DNA of 52,463 nt. Source: Pseudonocardiales bacterium (lineage in GTDB: Bacteria > Actinomycetota > Actinomycetes > Mycobacteriales > Pseudonocardiaceae). Positions 36,621 through 45,501 of the stretch are shown piece after piece. Location of the stretch: contig JAFAPC010000055.1 of NCBI GenBank assembly GCA_019247305.1, forward strand, positions 1 through 52,463. The letters run 5' to 3'. Numbering within the stretch: the stretch's first letter is position 1; each line of letters starts with the position of its first letter. The translations under genes and the position numbers were made by a program. The notes under the pieces were generated by a model that saw only the letters and a program-made list of their open reading frames with translations, searched no databases and was not told where the DNA came from.

Positions 36621-37310
36621 ATTCCCGGCAGCGCCCAACCCGTGAACCGGGCGCTGCCCGGGAAGTACGGGTTCTTCGTCGTCGCGTTGTTGTTGCGATC
36701 CTCGCCCGGCCGCGTGGGCCGGACGCTGCCGCTCGGCCACCGAGCCCCACGAGGCCCGCTGCTGGTTGCGATCCTTACCCCGCCCGTGGGCCAGGCGCTG
36801 CAGCGGCTACCTGCGCTGACAGCGTCCCGACCTTCCACGTTGCGATCCTCGCCCGGCCCGTGGACCGAGCGCTGCCTCCCGGGCGGGGCCTGGTCAGCCT
36901 CCCATACAGAGTTGCGATCCTCGCCTGGCCCGGAGGCCGGGCGCTGCCCGCAGACGCCCGCCGTCATCACGGTGCACGGTGTGGTTGCGATCCTCGCCCG
37001 GCCCGGAGGCCGGGCGCTGCGATGAGCGTCGAGTCGATGTCCGTGGCGTACCGGCGGTTGCGATCCTCGCCCGGCCCGGAGGCCGGGCGCTGCCAGACCT
37101 CCGTCCTCTGAGCGGCTTCATCCTGGTAGTTGCGATCCTCGCCCGGCCCGGAGGCCGGGCGCTGCCCTCTTCCATCCGCAGGTACATTCAGCCTGATACT
37201 GTTGCGATCCTCGCCCGGCCCGGAGGCCGGGCGCTGCACGACCGGCTGGTGCTCAAAGCCAAGACCGAGGTGGGTTGCGATCCTCGCCCGGCCCGGAGGC
37301 CGGGCGCTGC
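36621..37310 (-). CRISPR. Type I-C CRISPR array, ten repeats and nine spacers
   Basis: The 37-bp repeat reads, on the plus strand, GTTGCGATCC at its start and GCGCTGC at its end; its centre CGGCCCGGAGGCCG forms the stem-loop. On the minus strand it ends in AGGATCGCAAC, an 11-nt end that fits a type I-C crRNA handle. Repeats start at 36621 (very decayed), 36692 (38 bases), 36765, 36839, 36911, 36984, 37057, 37129, 37201 and 37274; spacers are 34-37 bases. The four leftmost repeats differ at several positions, the one at 36911 at one, and the rest are identical. Decay on the left and cas2 on the right place the leader at the right end, with transcription leftward. Confidence 0.95.
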
Positions 37311-37442
37311 CCTGGATGACCAGGGTTGACTACTAAGAGTGGCTAGCTGTGGGATGGATTCTCTCAGATGGTGGGCTGACATGCCTACGGGTGGTTGGGA
37401 ACCCCTCGGAGTGGCGTGCGACGCTGGAGGTTCCGAAGTGGA
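37311..37442 (-). promoter_or_regulatory. CRISPR leader region
   Basis: These 132 bases lie between the best-preserved repeat (37274-37310) and the 3' end of cas2. They should contain the array promoter and the sequences used for spacer integration. I see no further repeat copy and no ORF. Confidence 0.7.
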
Positions 37443-37733
37443 TCAGATGATCATGGGTCCATCGTGTGTTGGGCTTACCGCTGCGCCGAGGTGTCGGGCG
37501 GTTTGGAAGGTGCTGCGCGTCAGGTGATAGATGCGGACGCTGTCCTGGGCGGGATCGATGATGTCCAGTAGTTGGGCTTCGAGGAGGAGCCGTTGCGCTG
37601 GACTGCAGACGATCTCGAAGACGGATTTCTGGACCCGGTAGCCGTATCCCTCACACGCCTTTGCCACCCGACGAAGCCTGCGTTCTCCTTCCCTGGTGGT
37701 GGTGTCGACGTCGTAGGTGACCAGCAGTTCCAT
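37443..37733 (-). CDS. cas2: CRISPR-associated Cas2
   Basis: The product has 96 residues, typical for type I-C Cas2. It starts MELLVTYDVDTTTREGERRL with the conserved Asp of the first strand (YDV) and has the ferredoxin-like pattern YGYRVQKSVFEIVCS. It is part of the Cas1-Cas2 integrase that adds spacers. Its ATG overlaps the cas1 stop in TAATG, and the array lies downstream. Confidence 0.95.
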   Translation of the reverse strand: MELLVTYDVDTTTREGERRLRRVAKACEGYGYRVQKSVFEIVCSPAQRLLLEAQLLDIIDPAQDSVRIYHLTRSTFQTARHLGAAVSPTHDGPMII

Positions 37734-38749
37734 TAGCTCAGTGTCCAGGGCAGATAGGCGTCGCTGTCACCGCGGAGGTGACGTGCGAGCAGCCGCGCTT
37801 GGACGAGCGGGAGCAACGCGGCGGGGATATCTCGGTTGAGCCCGGCGTGATGCCACTCACGTTGCCGGGCCATCGACCATTGTTCCAAAAAGAACCGACG
37901 GCCCTCATCGGTGAGCTGGACGGCTCCGCCGGGCAGTGTTTCGGTGTGGCTGCCCTTGAGCTGGTCACGGTTGATCAAGGTGAGTACGAGACGGTCGACA
38001 AGCAGCGGACGGAACTCCTCCATGAGGTCGAGCGCAAGCGCCGGCTTACCCGAGCGGATGCCGTGCAGGTATCCCAGGTAGGGATCCAGACCGACCTGCT
38101 CCAGCGCGCCGTGAACGGCCACGCGAAGCATTCCGTACCCAAAGGAGAGCAGGCAATTGACTGGGTCGAGGGGTGGTCGACGGGTTCGACCGGCCATGGC
38201 ACCAGGCGCGAGAAGCGCGAGCCCGCGGAAGTAGTCACGGGCTGCGTGTCCTTCGATGCCGAGCACTTCGGGCAATGTGGTGGCCCTGCCGAGGTCGGCC
38301 AGTGCGGTCGCGTGCCGTTTGGCGACGTCGCGTAATCCAGTTTGGCGGTCACTGGTGGCGTCCCGCGCAGAACGCAACAGCAGCTGCCGATAGTTATGCA
38401 GCTTCCCGGCGACAATCGCCCGCGCGAGACCGATCCGGCGCTCCGGATGCTCGTAGGCACGGAACTGAGCGAGTCGGAGTAAGGGGTTGCCGGTTTGCGG
38501 ACCACTCACCCGGCCGAGGAAACGCCCGTTGCGGGTGACCCAGGTGACCGACCGACCGTCGGCGGCGCAACGGTGCAGCAAGTCGTCCGACAGATCCACG
38601 CCATTCCAAGCGACGATGTGATCGATGCGGACCAGCGGAATCAAGTGGCGACCTGGGCGTTCCGGGTGGACTACCCGCAGGGCATCGCCGTCGAGGTGCA
38701 GGCTGGTCCCCGCTGTCGTGACATAGAGCGTGTTCAGCAATTCGGTCAC
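37733..38749 (-). CDS. cas1: CRISPR-associated integrase Cas1
   Basis: The product has 338 residues from GTG 38749, which overlaps the cas4 stop (GTGA); a longer frame exists but runs inside cas4. Active-site residues are placed as in I-C Cas1: Glu in GIEGHAARDYFRG, His in GLDPYLGYLHG, and the acid in ALALDLMEEFRP. N-terminal LNTLYVTTAGTSLHLDGDAL is also typical. It catalyses spacer insertion with Cas2, with Cas4 trimming prespacers. Confidence 0.96.
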   Translation of the reverse strand: MTELLNTLYVTTAGTSLHLDGDALRVVHPERPGRHLIPLVRIDHIVAWNGVDLSDDLLHRCAADGRSVTWVTRNGRFLGRVSGPQTGNPLLRLAQFRAYEHPERRIGLARAIVAGKLHNYRQLLLRSARDATSDRQTGLRDVAKRHATALADLGRATTLPEVLGIEGHAARDYFRGLALLAPGAMAGRTRRPPLDPVNCLLSFGYGMLRVAVHGALEQVGLDPYLGYLHGIRSGKPALALDLMEEFRPLLVDRLVLTLINRDQLKGSHTETLPGGAVQLTDEGRRFFLEQWSMARQREWHHAGLNRDIPAALLPLVQARLLARHLRGDSDAYLPWTLS

Positions 38750-39393
38750 CGGCCGGTTCCTGTCTTCCAGTCGACGTCCTGGCGTGGCCGGAACAGGTTC
38801 TCGGCGACCACGACGGGAGCTGCCGGTTCGCAACCCGGTTGAAGCGAGCACCGGCGGCAACGCGTGTCATTGACTGGCGCTGGCAAGCTTCCCTCGGCCA
38901 TCAGGGTCCGTAAGGCATCCGCCGTCTCGCCTACCCGCGCGGCGAGGACGTCGTCCACCGCGACCTCGTACCGTCGGCGATCTCGCCCAGCGAAGACCAC
39001 TCCCACCGGCACCGGCGCGTCGAACATCTCCCGCAGACATAGCACCTGGGCCGCGACCTGCAGATCGGCCGGGCCGCCGCGACGGTAGGTGCCCGACTTG
39101 TGCTCGACCGGTAGCGGTCCGTCCGCTCCGAACTGCACCACGTCGCACACGCCGTGGATGGCGAGCGCATCGCTCCAGACCGGCAGTGACCGCCATACCC
39201 GTTGCCGGCGCCGGTCTCGCCCGACACCGGCCTCGTCCACGGCGGCGTGCGCGAGGTCGCCGCGCACGGTGTCCGCATTGGAGTCGAAATAGGCGTCGAC
39301 GTGGATAAGAGCCGCCTGCCGGGGGCAGTAGGCGTAGTGCTCCAGCGCCGAGATCGGTACGCTCCGGCGGCCTGACGTCGTGTCGTCGTCCAT
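38746..39393 (-). CDS. cas4: Cas4 prespacer-processing nuclease
   Basis: The product has 215 residues from ATG 39393. A RecB-type nuclease core is seen: C23 in YAYCPRQ, D84 in HGVCDVVQF, E97/K99 in PVEHKSG, and a QVAAQVLCLREMF helix. Three further Cys (C179, C182, C188 in CRRCSLQPGC) complete the four-Cys iron-sulfur cluster site. It defines PAM and spacer length for type I-C. It starts 8 bases after cas7. Confidence 0.95.
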   Translation of the reverse strand: MDDDTTSGRRSVPISALEHYAYCPRQAALIHVDAYFDSNADTVRGDLAHAAVDEAGVGRDRRRQRVWRSLPVWSDALAIHGVCDVVQFGADGPLPVEHKSGTYRRGGPADLQVAAQVLCLREMFDAPVPVGVVFAGRDRRRYEVAVDDVLAARVGETADALRTLMAEGSLPAPVNDTRCRRCSLQPGCEPAAPVVVAENLFRPRQDVDWKTGTGR

Positions 39394-39401
39394 CTGGCGG
39401 T

Positions 39402-40286
39402 TCAGCTGATCAGCTTGGTAAGCGTCACACCTTGGGGCAGGCCATCATCGTCGACCGAGACGACGTAGTCACCGAACGCCCGTGGTGCGATGTCTGCGTT
39501 GAGCAAGGACGGCCGGACGCGTTCGGTGAGCTTGTGTGCCGGGGCGGAGCCGAAGGCGTCGGCGTGGCTGAATACGTAGAGCCCGCGGGGAGTGAGGGTG
39601 CCTCGGGTAGCTGAGCGGTCGTGATCGAACATCATTTCCAGCGACCGGTACAGCAGGTCGAGGTCCTTGGCGTCCACACCGGTCTGCTGGCCTCGGGTAG
39701 CGGAGTAGTACAGCTCAGCACGGTAGAGGCCGTAGGCGACGGTCCACTTGCCGCCCATCTCGGTGCTCTCACCCTTGTCGATGTCCTCCTGCTTGGTCTG
39801 GGTGACCCGGGTGATGGCGTGATCCATCGGGAACACCGGGTCGATGCTGCGAGCCATGCTGACCTGCAGCGGACCACGGATCTGCCCCAGCGCGCCGGTC
39901 TTGCCCACCGAGAGCACCGCGCCGAAGAGCCGGATGTCGGCGTAGCGATCGCACAGCCAGCCGCGCGCGGTGGCGGCCTGTTCTGGAGTGATCTTCTTTG
40001 AGCCCAGCTCAAGCCCGTGTGCCTCATACGACGCCTCCAGGCGTGGGTTGAGCGCGAACCCAGCCTGGACGAACACCCCGTAGCGCGGGTCGTCTCCAGC
40101 GACCAGCGCGAGGGTGTCGCGGATCTTGCGCTTCAGCGCGACGTCGGTGACCAGGCCCTGTCCGCTCTCGTCGTCGGTGCGTGGCCGGTTGCCAGCGTCC
40201 GGGTCGCCGTTCGGATTGCCGTCGGTGACGTCGAACAAGAACACCATGTCGTGGCGGACTGTCGGGTCTAGGTGTGGCTGGGTCAT
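39402..40286 (-). CDS. cas7: Cas7 (Csd2), type I-C backbone
   Basis: The product has 294 residues. It opens HDMVFLFDVTDGNPNGDPDA and GNRPRTDDESGQGLVTDVAL, the hallmark of Csd2/Cas7 of type I-C. A further family block is VGKTGALGQIRGPLQVSMAR and SIDPVFPMDHAITRVTQ. Multiple copies coat the crRNA in Cascade. Its ATG overlaps the cas8c stop (TGATG). Confidence 0.96.
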   Translation of the reverse strand: MTQPHLDPTVRHDMVFLFDVTDGNPNGDPDAGNRPRTDDESGQGLVTDVALKRKIRDTLALVAGDDPRYGVFVQAGFALNPRLEASYEAHGLELGSKKITPEQAATARGWLCDRYADIRLFGAVLSVGKTGALGQIRGPLQVSMARSIDPVFPMDHAITRVTQTKQEDIDKGESTEMGGKWTVAYGLYRAELYYSATRGQQTGVDAKDLDLLYRSLEMMFDHDRSATRGTLTPRGLYVFSHADAFGSAPAHKLTERVRPSLLNADIAPRAFGDYVVSVDDDGLPQGVTLTKLIS

Positions 40287-42034
40287 CAGGAGCTCTCCTC
40301 GGGGGCAGTCGCGGTGGGTCGCGCCGCGAAGTGGTGGGCGCGCTGGTGGTGGTAACCGAGCAAGAACATCGACTGCTGGCGCAGAGTGGTGCGAGCCGGC
40401 AGGCCGGCAACTGGGCCGATCAGCCCAAACAGTTCATCGAGCTGCTTGTCGTGCTTGACCGCCGCGCCGGGCTTGGTGCGACGCAGCTTTCGTAGCCACG
40501 CATTGGCGTCCCGGCGGCCGTTGACGATCGCGGCCCGCGGGTTGGTGACGGCACCGGCGAAGAACCGATCCCCGTAGGTGGTGTTGAGTTTGACTTCCGA
40601 AGCGTCGTACTGGAGCTGCTCCAGGGCGGCGAAGAGCCGGCCGGCGACGTAGCCGGAATCGGTGTTGGTCTCGTCAAGGGCAGGGAGCACGGACTTCTCC
40701 AGGGCGAAGGGGGAGCGGTTCAGGGCAAGGCGGATCAGGGCGGCTCGCGGCTCGTCGAGGTGGCCGTCGGTGCAGATTCGGTGCACCAGGTGAGCCAGCA
40801 AGGACGGCGGCAGTGGCGTGCGGCGGATAGCCGCGCGGATCAGCTCGCGCTGCACACCGTCGGGTCGGTCGGCGCCTTTCATGCCGAAGTCGGCGTAGCG
40901 CTGCCGATCCCGCATCCACCGTCCGGTCACCAGCGCGAGACGCCCGATTCCGTGGTGACGGCGCTGGTCGACCCACCGGGTGGCGATCTCCTGGTCAGCG
41001 AACCACTGGGCGATATTTTCTTTCAGCTGGGGTAATGGCATCTGTACCCAGTCGCGCACCATCACCCGCGCGACGTTGCCACCAATGGTCAGCGAGCAGA
41101 ACATCTCCATCGTCACGCCCGACCGTTGCTGAGTTCCGTGCTGGACTGACCGCAGCAGCGCAAAGATCCGTTCCGGGTCCGGCCCGTCAAGCAGGTCCAC
41201 CTCATCGGCAGCCACACCCCCAGTCACCCACCAGACCAGCCGGCTGTCCGGCCCGCCGTGGGACGCGGCGTGCGGGGAGCTGAGCACGTCCACCAGAGCG
41301 GCCGTCATCGCCTCGCCGCACACCACGCAAAGTGGGGTGCTGGCGAGCTGCATGCTCAGCTCGTAGCCGAACACCCGCTCGTTGATACTCACCAGCGCAG
41401 CGTCGTTGCTGGCACCGGGAACGAGTCGCGCTGGGATCTTGCCCGGGACGGTGTCCAATAGCAGACGCACCCACCCGCAGACCAGGCACAGCCCCTCGGC
41501 ACCGCCACCCTTTCGGCGGGTGACCTCGGCGCTCCAGAACGACACGGCCGATGGGGCCCGGTAGGCGGGTAGCCCGGCAACGTTGATCATCACCCCTTGT
41601 TTCGCGGTGTAGCTCTCCGGCCGTCGCAGCTTGCCGATGAAACCGCTGCGGTAGAAGGCGGCCACTGCCTGCGCTACCGGATCACCCTGGCCTTCGTCGC
41701 TGTCCGCCCAGCGCTGCACCAGGTCGACGAAAGCGGTATGGCACTGCGCTACCCGGGCTGGTTTCGTGTCGGGATCACCCCACCCGAGCACGTACTGCAC
41801 ATCGTCAGCGGCGAGGTTCGCGGCGACTCCAACGGTCCGCACCGCAGACGGGGTGGTATGCGGGACCGCCCGTGGTTTGCCCTTGGCGTCCACCACTGTG
41901 AGCGGCTGCAAGTCCGCCGAGCACAGCGTGCCCTCGCTGTTGAGATTAAGCTGCCAGGAGAACAACCGCTCCCGGTGAAAGGGCTTGGCCTCGCCGTGCT
42001 CCTGGGCGTACTCGACCAATCGCTGCAGCAGCAT
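40286..42034 (-). CDS. cas8c: Cas8c (Csd1), type I-C large subunit
   Basis: The product has 582 residues. It starts MLLQRLVEYAQEHGEAKPFH, the usual Csd1 start, and carries two Cys pairs (C183/C186 in CLVC, C236/C239 in CVVC) that probably bind zinc. The C-terminal part (AALEQLQYDASEVKLNTTYG and DRFFAGAVTNPRAAI) is also characteristic. Cas8c recognises the PAM; the 3' end of its mRNA normally also yields the small subunit Cas11c from an internal start. It is flanked by one-base overlaps with cas5 and cas7. Confidence 0.95.
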   Translation of the reverse strand: MLLQRLVEYAQEHGEAKPFHRERLFSWQLNLNSEGTLCSADLQPLTVVDAKGKPRAVPHTTPSAVRTVGVAANLAADDVQYVLGWGDPDTKPARVAQCHTAFVDLVQRWADSDEGQGDPVAQAVAAFYRSGFIGKLRRPESYTAKQGVMINVAGLPAYRAPSAVSFWSAEVTRRKGGGAEGLCLVCGWVRLLLDTVPGKIPARLVPGASNDAALVSINERVFGYELSMQLASTPLCVVCGEAMTAALVDVLSSPHAASHGGPDSRLVWWVTGGVAADEVDLLDGPDPERIFALLRSVQHGTQQRSGVTMEMFCSLTIGGNVARVMVRDWVQMPLPQLKENIAQWFADQEIATRWVDQRRHHGIGRLALVTGRWMRDRQRYADFGMKGADRPDGVQRELIRAAIRRTPLPPSLLAHLVHRICTDGHLDEPRAALIRLALNRSPFALEKSVLPALDETNTDSGYVAGRLFAALEQLQYDASEVKLNTTYGDRFFAGAVTNPRAAIVNGRRDANAWLRKLRRTKPGAAVKHDKQLDELFGLIGPVAGLPARTTLRQQSMFLLGYHHQRAHHFAARPTATAPEESS

Positions 42035-42696
42035 CAGGCCACCCCACTGGCCGGAATGCCCCGCTCGGGCACATACAGCACGCCGTGGTCGAGCCGGGCG
42101 GTGAACCAGCTGAATGACGGCGGTGACGTCGAATGATCCACCGAGTGGAGCATGGTCCCCAGATCCTCGGTGAGATCATACGGCGGCCGGTCGTCCGGAT
42201 CGCCGAAGTACGCGCTGAACTCCCGGGTACCTAGATAGGGCTGGGTGAAGCAGCTGCCTCGGCTGACCCGACGACGGAATTGGTCCCGGTAGGCCGCCTC
42301 GGGCTTGGTCGCGCGGTCACGCAGGAGCACGTGGGCGTGGATCCGGTAAGCCACATCGCGCAAACACACCGCATTGCGCTGCACCCGATGCGCCACCGTG
42401 TCGATCCGACGCCGCCCCGCAGCCGCGTCGGCCAGCGACGCCAGATCAGTCGTCTCATTGCGACGCTGGGTGAACTGCCTGATTTTGTTGAGCACCTCGA
42501 TCGCCACTACACGCCAGGCGAACTCGGGCTTCCAGAAGATAGACTCCAGCACTCCCACCGCCGCAGACGGTGTCATCACCGGGTACGACACCCGTTCCAC
42601 CTTCAGCTCGGGCCGGGTGAACAGTGCGGCGTCCCCCCACACCTGCACCACCACCGGCGGCGCCCCTTCAGCCGATGCCGGCAAAGCCAACGCCAT
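42034..42696 (-). CDS. cas5: Cas5c (Cas5d), crRNA-processing subunit
   Basis: The product has 220 residues from ATG 42696; GTG 42699 would add one. VVVQVWGDAALFTRPELKVE followed by RVSYPVMTPSAAVGVLESIF and WKPEFAWRV is the Cas5d N-terminal block, and YRIHAHVLL and GSCFTQPYLGTREFSAYF are further family segments. In type I-C this subunit cuts the pre-crRNA in place of Cas6, leaving the 11-nt handle. It starts within TGATG at the end of the small HTH ORF. Confidence 0.94.
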   Translation of the reverse strand: MALALPASAEGAPPVVVQVWGDAALFTRPELKVERVSYPVMTPSAAVGVLESIFWKPEFAWRVVAIEVLNKIRQFTQRRNETTDLASLADAAAGRRRIDTVAHRVQRNAVCLRDVAYRIHAHVLLRDRATKPEAAYRDQFRRRVSRGSCFTQPYLGTREFSAYFGDPDDRPPYDLTEDLGTMLHSVDHSTSPPSFSWFTARLDHGVLYVPERGIPASGVA

Positions 42697-42920
42697 CACC
42701 GGCCATCCCTCTTGAGAGGGCGCTGACCCTTGAGTGCATCAGTGCCGCCAGCGACGTACCGCTCTCGCCAGCGAAGGAGCTCAGCGACATCGACGCCAGT
42801 CTCAGATGATGTGCGCTCAAGTGGTGCACCGGCTATCAACCGCTCTACTACAGCTGCCTTTCGGCGTGCGCTCCAGCGGATCTCCCGCAGATGCCCGGCT
42901 GAGTCCACTACGACTGCCAT
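42696..42920 (-). CDS. Small transposase-type HTH protein coupled to cas5
   Basis: The product has 74 residues from ATG 42920 with GGGAG eight bases upstream. WSARRKAAVVERLIAGAPLE and RTSSETGVDVAELLRWRERY form a helix-turn-helix of the transposase type (family recall), with basic surroundings. Its stop TGA at 42698-42696 overlaps the start of cas5 as TGATG, so the two are probably translated together. It is not a canonical cas gene. It may be a domesticated transposase HTH acting as a regulator of the cas operon, or a chance relic. Confidence 0.7.
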   Translation of the reverse strand: MAVVVDSAGHLREIRWSARRKAAVVERLIAGAPLERTSSETGVDVAELLRWRERYVAGGTDALKGQRPLKRDGR

Positions 42921-43256
42921 TTCTCATCTCCCGCGCTTGTGAGGGGGATCCTCCCGGTGGCGGTACTGCCAAGCCCGCGCTGCGGAAGCATTGATACCCG
43001 AGGTACGACATCAAGACAAGTCGCACCTTCACAGGCACCGCTAGCCGAAGTCATGTTCTTGCGTGGTGAAGCTGTCTCCACGCGCTAGGCGTCAGGTCCC
43101 TCGGAAGGAGGCCGGGTTCGCGCCTGCAGGCGCGAACCCGGCACGTCCTCATCCCGTCACCACACCGGTAGCCATTGCGATCCCCACCGTCGGTCGGTGC
43201 TGTGCCGACCAGGTTAGGTGACGTACTGTCAGACGTGAAGCTAGCCCGGTTGGCGA
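42921..43256. promoter_or_regulatory. cas3/cas5 intergenic region with a 32-bp perfect palindrome
   Basis: The 32-bp stretch 43111-43142 is a perfect palindrome (left half GCCGGGTTCGCGCCTG). On the minus strand it lies after cas3 and before the HTH-cas5 operon, so it may terminate cas3 transcripts or be an operator. The promoter of the HTH-cas5 operon must lie between it and 42921. No ORF is supported here. Confidence 0.75.
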
Positions 43257-45449
43257 TCATAAGACCGTCTCCACCGCGCAACGATCATCGATCCCCAGAT
43301 GTTCGTCGTAGTCGCCGCGCCACTCCCACAGCTCACCAACCACGGGTTGGCATAACGCCGTGAAGCCAGGATCCTTGAAGACCCGTCGCGGGATTGTGAC
43401 GATGTAGGGGCGCAAGTCGCGGAAGGTCTCCCGTTGTGGTCCCTCGGAGGTGCGGAGCTCGCGCAGCAGGTCCTCGACCCGGGCTGTGTCCTGGTACCCA
43501 GTGACCACGATCGGCACGGTGTCGTCGTCGATCATCCGGAACGCGAGTGCCGAGTCGCGCTGCGTCGACAGACCGCTGTCGCGCAGCGGGCCTTCCGCGA
43601 CGCTGAGGAAGTCGAGCTTCTTGCGCCGCTGCTGGATCGTCGTACCGCGCTGCCCGTGGTCGGCGTCGAGGGAGTTGTAAAGATGCCGGTAGTAGTGGTC
43701 GAGGGCGGTAACGTTGTCGGGGTCGTCGCGATCCGGCCCGAAGTAGCACCGGGTCGAGCCGACCGCAGCACAGTAGAATCTGGGCACGGGTGCATCGGAG
43801 GCGTCGAACACCACGACTCGGCCGAGATCAGCACGGCGGCCCTCCCGATTGGCCCGCCCGGCCGCCTGCTGCAACGACTCCGCCGGTGCCAGCGCCCGGA
43901 ACACCACCGGGAAGTCAACGTCCACCCCGGCCTCGATCAGCTGTGTTGATACCAGCAGCACCGGCTGGTCGTCAGCCAGCAGAGAGCGGACTTTCTCCAG
44001 CACCGCGCGCCGGTGTGCCGGGCACATCCGGGTGGACAGATGGTGCACCGGCACGTCCGCCCGCTGCGCCAACAACCGGAACATCCGCCGTGCGTGGTCC
44101 ACGGTGTTGACCACCACCAGAGCCTGCCGCTCGTCCGCGACCTTGTCGGCGACCTCGGCCAGGTTCGGCCGGGGATCGATCCACCACTCGTAGCGTGCTC
44201 GGCATAAGCGCTGGAAGAGTTCCACCGGCTGGTTCACCAGGTTATGCACCGGCAATGCGGACCACACGGACAGCGCGTCGAACTTCGGCTGGGTGGCCGA
44301 GGTCAGCAGCACCGTTGTGCCGAAATGCTCAGCCAGCAGCTTCAGGGCATCCAAGATCGGCACCAGCAGTGACACCGGCAGCGCCTGTACCTCGTCCAGC
44401 ACCAGCACCGCATTGGCCAGGCGGTGCAGCTTACGGGATCGCGCGGGCTTGCGCCCGAACAGCGAGTCGAACAGTTGCACCGTGGTCGTCACGATGAATG
44501 GCCTATCCCAGTTCTCCGCAGCCAACCGGAGTCGCCCTTCATCGTCAGCGCTGTCGAACTCGACCTGCGAGTGGTGCTCCAGCACCGTGTGCTCGCCAAG
44601 CAACCGGCGGTAGACCTCCGCGTTCTGCTCAGTGATTGTTAGGAACGGCACCGCCACGATCACCCGCGACTTGCGGTGTCGCGCCGCGTGATGCAGTGCG
44701 AACCCCGCCGAGGTGATCGTCTTGCCCGAGCCGGTCGGCGCGGGCAGCCGATAAACGCCTCCCGGACCCGCCGCAGCACGCACCGCGTCGGCGTACAACC
44801 CTTCCCGCATGTCGTCGATCGGTGACCTCGGCCGCTCCGCCAGCATCGCTCTGCGGCGCTCCTCGAACCCGCGCACGAGTGCCGCCATGTCCGCAGCCGG
44901 GGTGATCACAGGCGCATCCAGCCCCTGGAAGTGCGCCCCGGTGTCCAGATGGTCCGCGTCCACCAGCGCGGAGAAGGTCAGCCGCACACCCATTTCCAGC
45001 AACAGCGGCTCACGCCGCCAGGCCTCGGGCACAAGAACAGGACCGTCGATCACGTCCTGCGCTTCCAGTACCTGCTTGAGGAGCCGCGCCAGCGTCTGGG
45101 CCTCATCGGTTACCGGCTCACCACGGATCTCGCGCAGTCGCTCGATATCGGTCAGGCCGCCGTGGTGCCCCAGGATCGTCATCGCCGTTTCCCGGCCAGG
45201 GCCGATCATCAACCGGGCACCCAGCGACTTGTGATCACAACCCACAGCACTGTGCCTCTGCTCAGCAACCAGCAACTTTTCCTGCCAGACACACGCAGCC
45301 TTACCAGCGTCATGCAGCAGACCTGCCGCCGCAGCGAGATCACCCGCGCCGAAGGATTCGGCGAACTGCCTGGCTAAGGCAGAAGTCGACCTCAAGTGAT
45401 CAGCCAAACCGTGCCGTCGACCGGCCTCATTCGTGCTATGAGCCCACAC
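43257..45449 (-). CDS. cas3: Cas3 helicase-nuclease, type I-C
   Basis: The product has 730 residues from GTG 45449. An N-terminal HD nuclease domain has LLHDAGKA (His46-Asp47) and the ILGHHGG pair. The SF2 helicase shows APTGSGKTITSAG (motif I), LVLDEVQAL (motif II), LTSATQP (motif III) and QQAAGRANREGR (motif VI). It unwinds and degrades DNA bound by Cascade. It is the first gene of the locus in transcription order and lies 53 bases from the right 56-bp direct repeat. Confidence 0.96.
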   Translation of the reverse strand: MWAHSTNEAGRRHGLADHLRSTSALARQFAESFGAGDLAAAAGLLHDAGKAACVWQEKLLVAEQRHSAVGCDHKSLGARLMIGPGRETAMTILGHHGGLTDIERLREIRGEPVTDEAQTLARLLKQVLEAQDVIDGPVLVPEAWRREPLLLEMGVRLTFSALVDADHLDTGAHFQGLDAPVITPAADMAALVRGFEERRRAMLAERPRSPIDDMREGLYADAVRAAAGPGGVYRLPAPTGSGKTITSAGFALHHAARHRKSRVIVAVPFLTITEQNAEVYRRLLGEHTVLEHHSQVEFDSADDEGRLRLAAENWDRPFIVTTTVQLFDSLFGRKPARSRKLHRLANAVLVLDEVQALPVSLLVPILDALKLLAEHFGTTVLLTSATQPKFDALSVWSALPVHNLVNQPVELFQRLCRARYEWWIDPRPNLAEVADKVADERQALVVVNTVDHARRMFRLLAQRADVPVHHLSTRMCPAHRRAVLEKVRSLLADDQPVLLVSTQLIEAGVDVDFPVVFRALAPAESLQQAAGRANREGRRADLGRVVVFDASDAPVPRFYCAAVGSTRCYFGPDRDDPDNVTALDHYYRHLYNSLDADHGQRGTTIQQRRKKLDFLSVAEGPLRDSGLSTQRDSALAFRMIDDDTVPIVVTGYQDTARVEDLLRELRTSEGPQRETFRDLRPYIVTIPRRVFKDPGFTALCQPVVGELWEWRGDYDEHLGIDDRCAVETVL

Positions 45450-45501
45450 CAGGGGTCACCTTTCCAATTTACCAACTGAGGGCCCGGTATCCCGGGCAGA
45501 C

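Noticed and set aside
36979..37329. Open frames crossing the CRISPR array on both strands
   Set aside because: They arise from the repeated, stop-poor GC-rich repeat; no start site or protein-like sequence.
37733..38860. Longer Cas1 start, suggesting a Cas4-Cas1 fusion
   Set aside because: The extra N-terminus is read inside cas4 in another frame; GTG 38749 in a GTGA overlap is the natural start.
36621..45449. Type I-E, I-B or I-G assignment
   Set aside because: There is no Cas6 or Cse2; the Cas8c with Cys pairs, Cas5d-type processing subunit, Csd2-type Cas7 and 11-nt handle fit type I-C.
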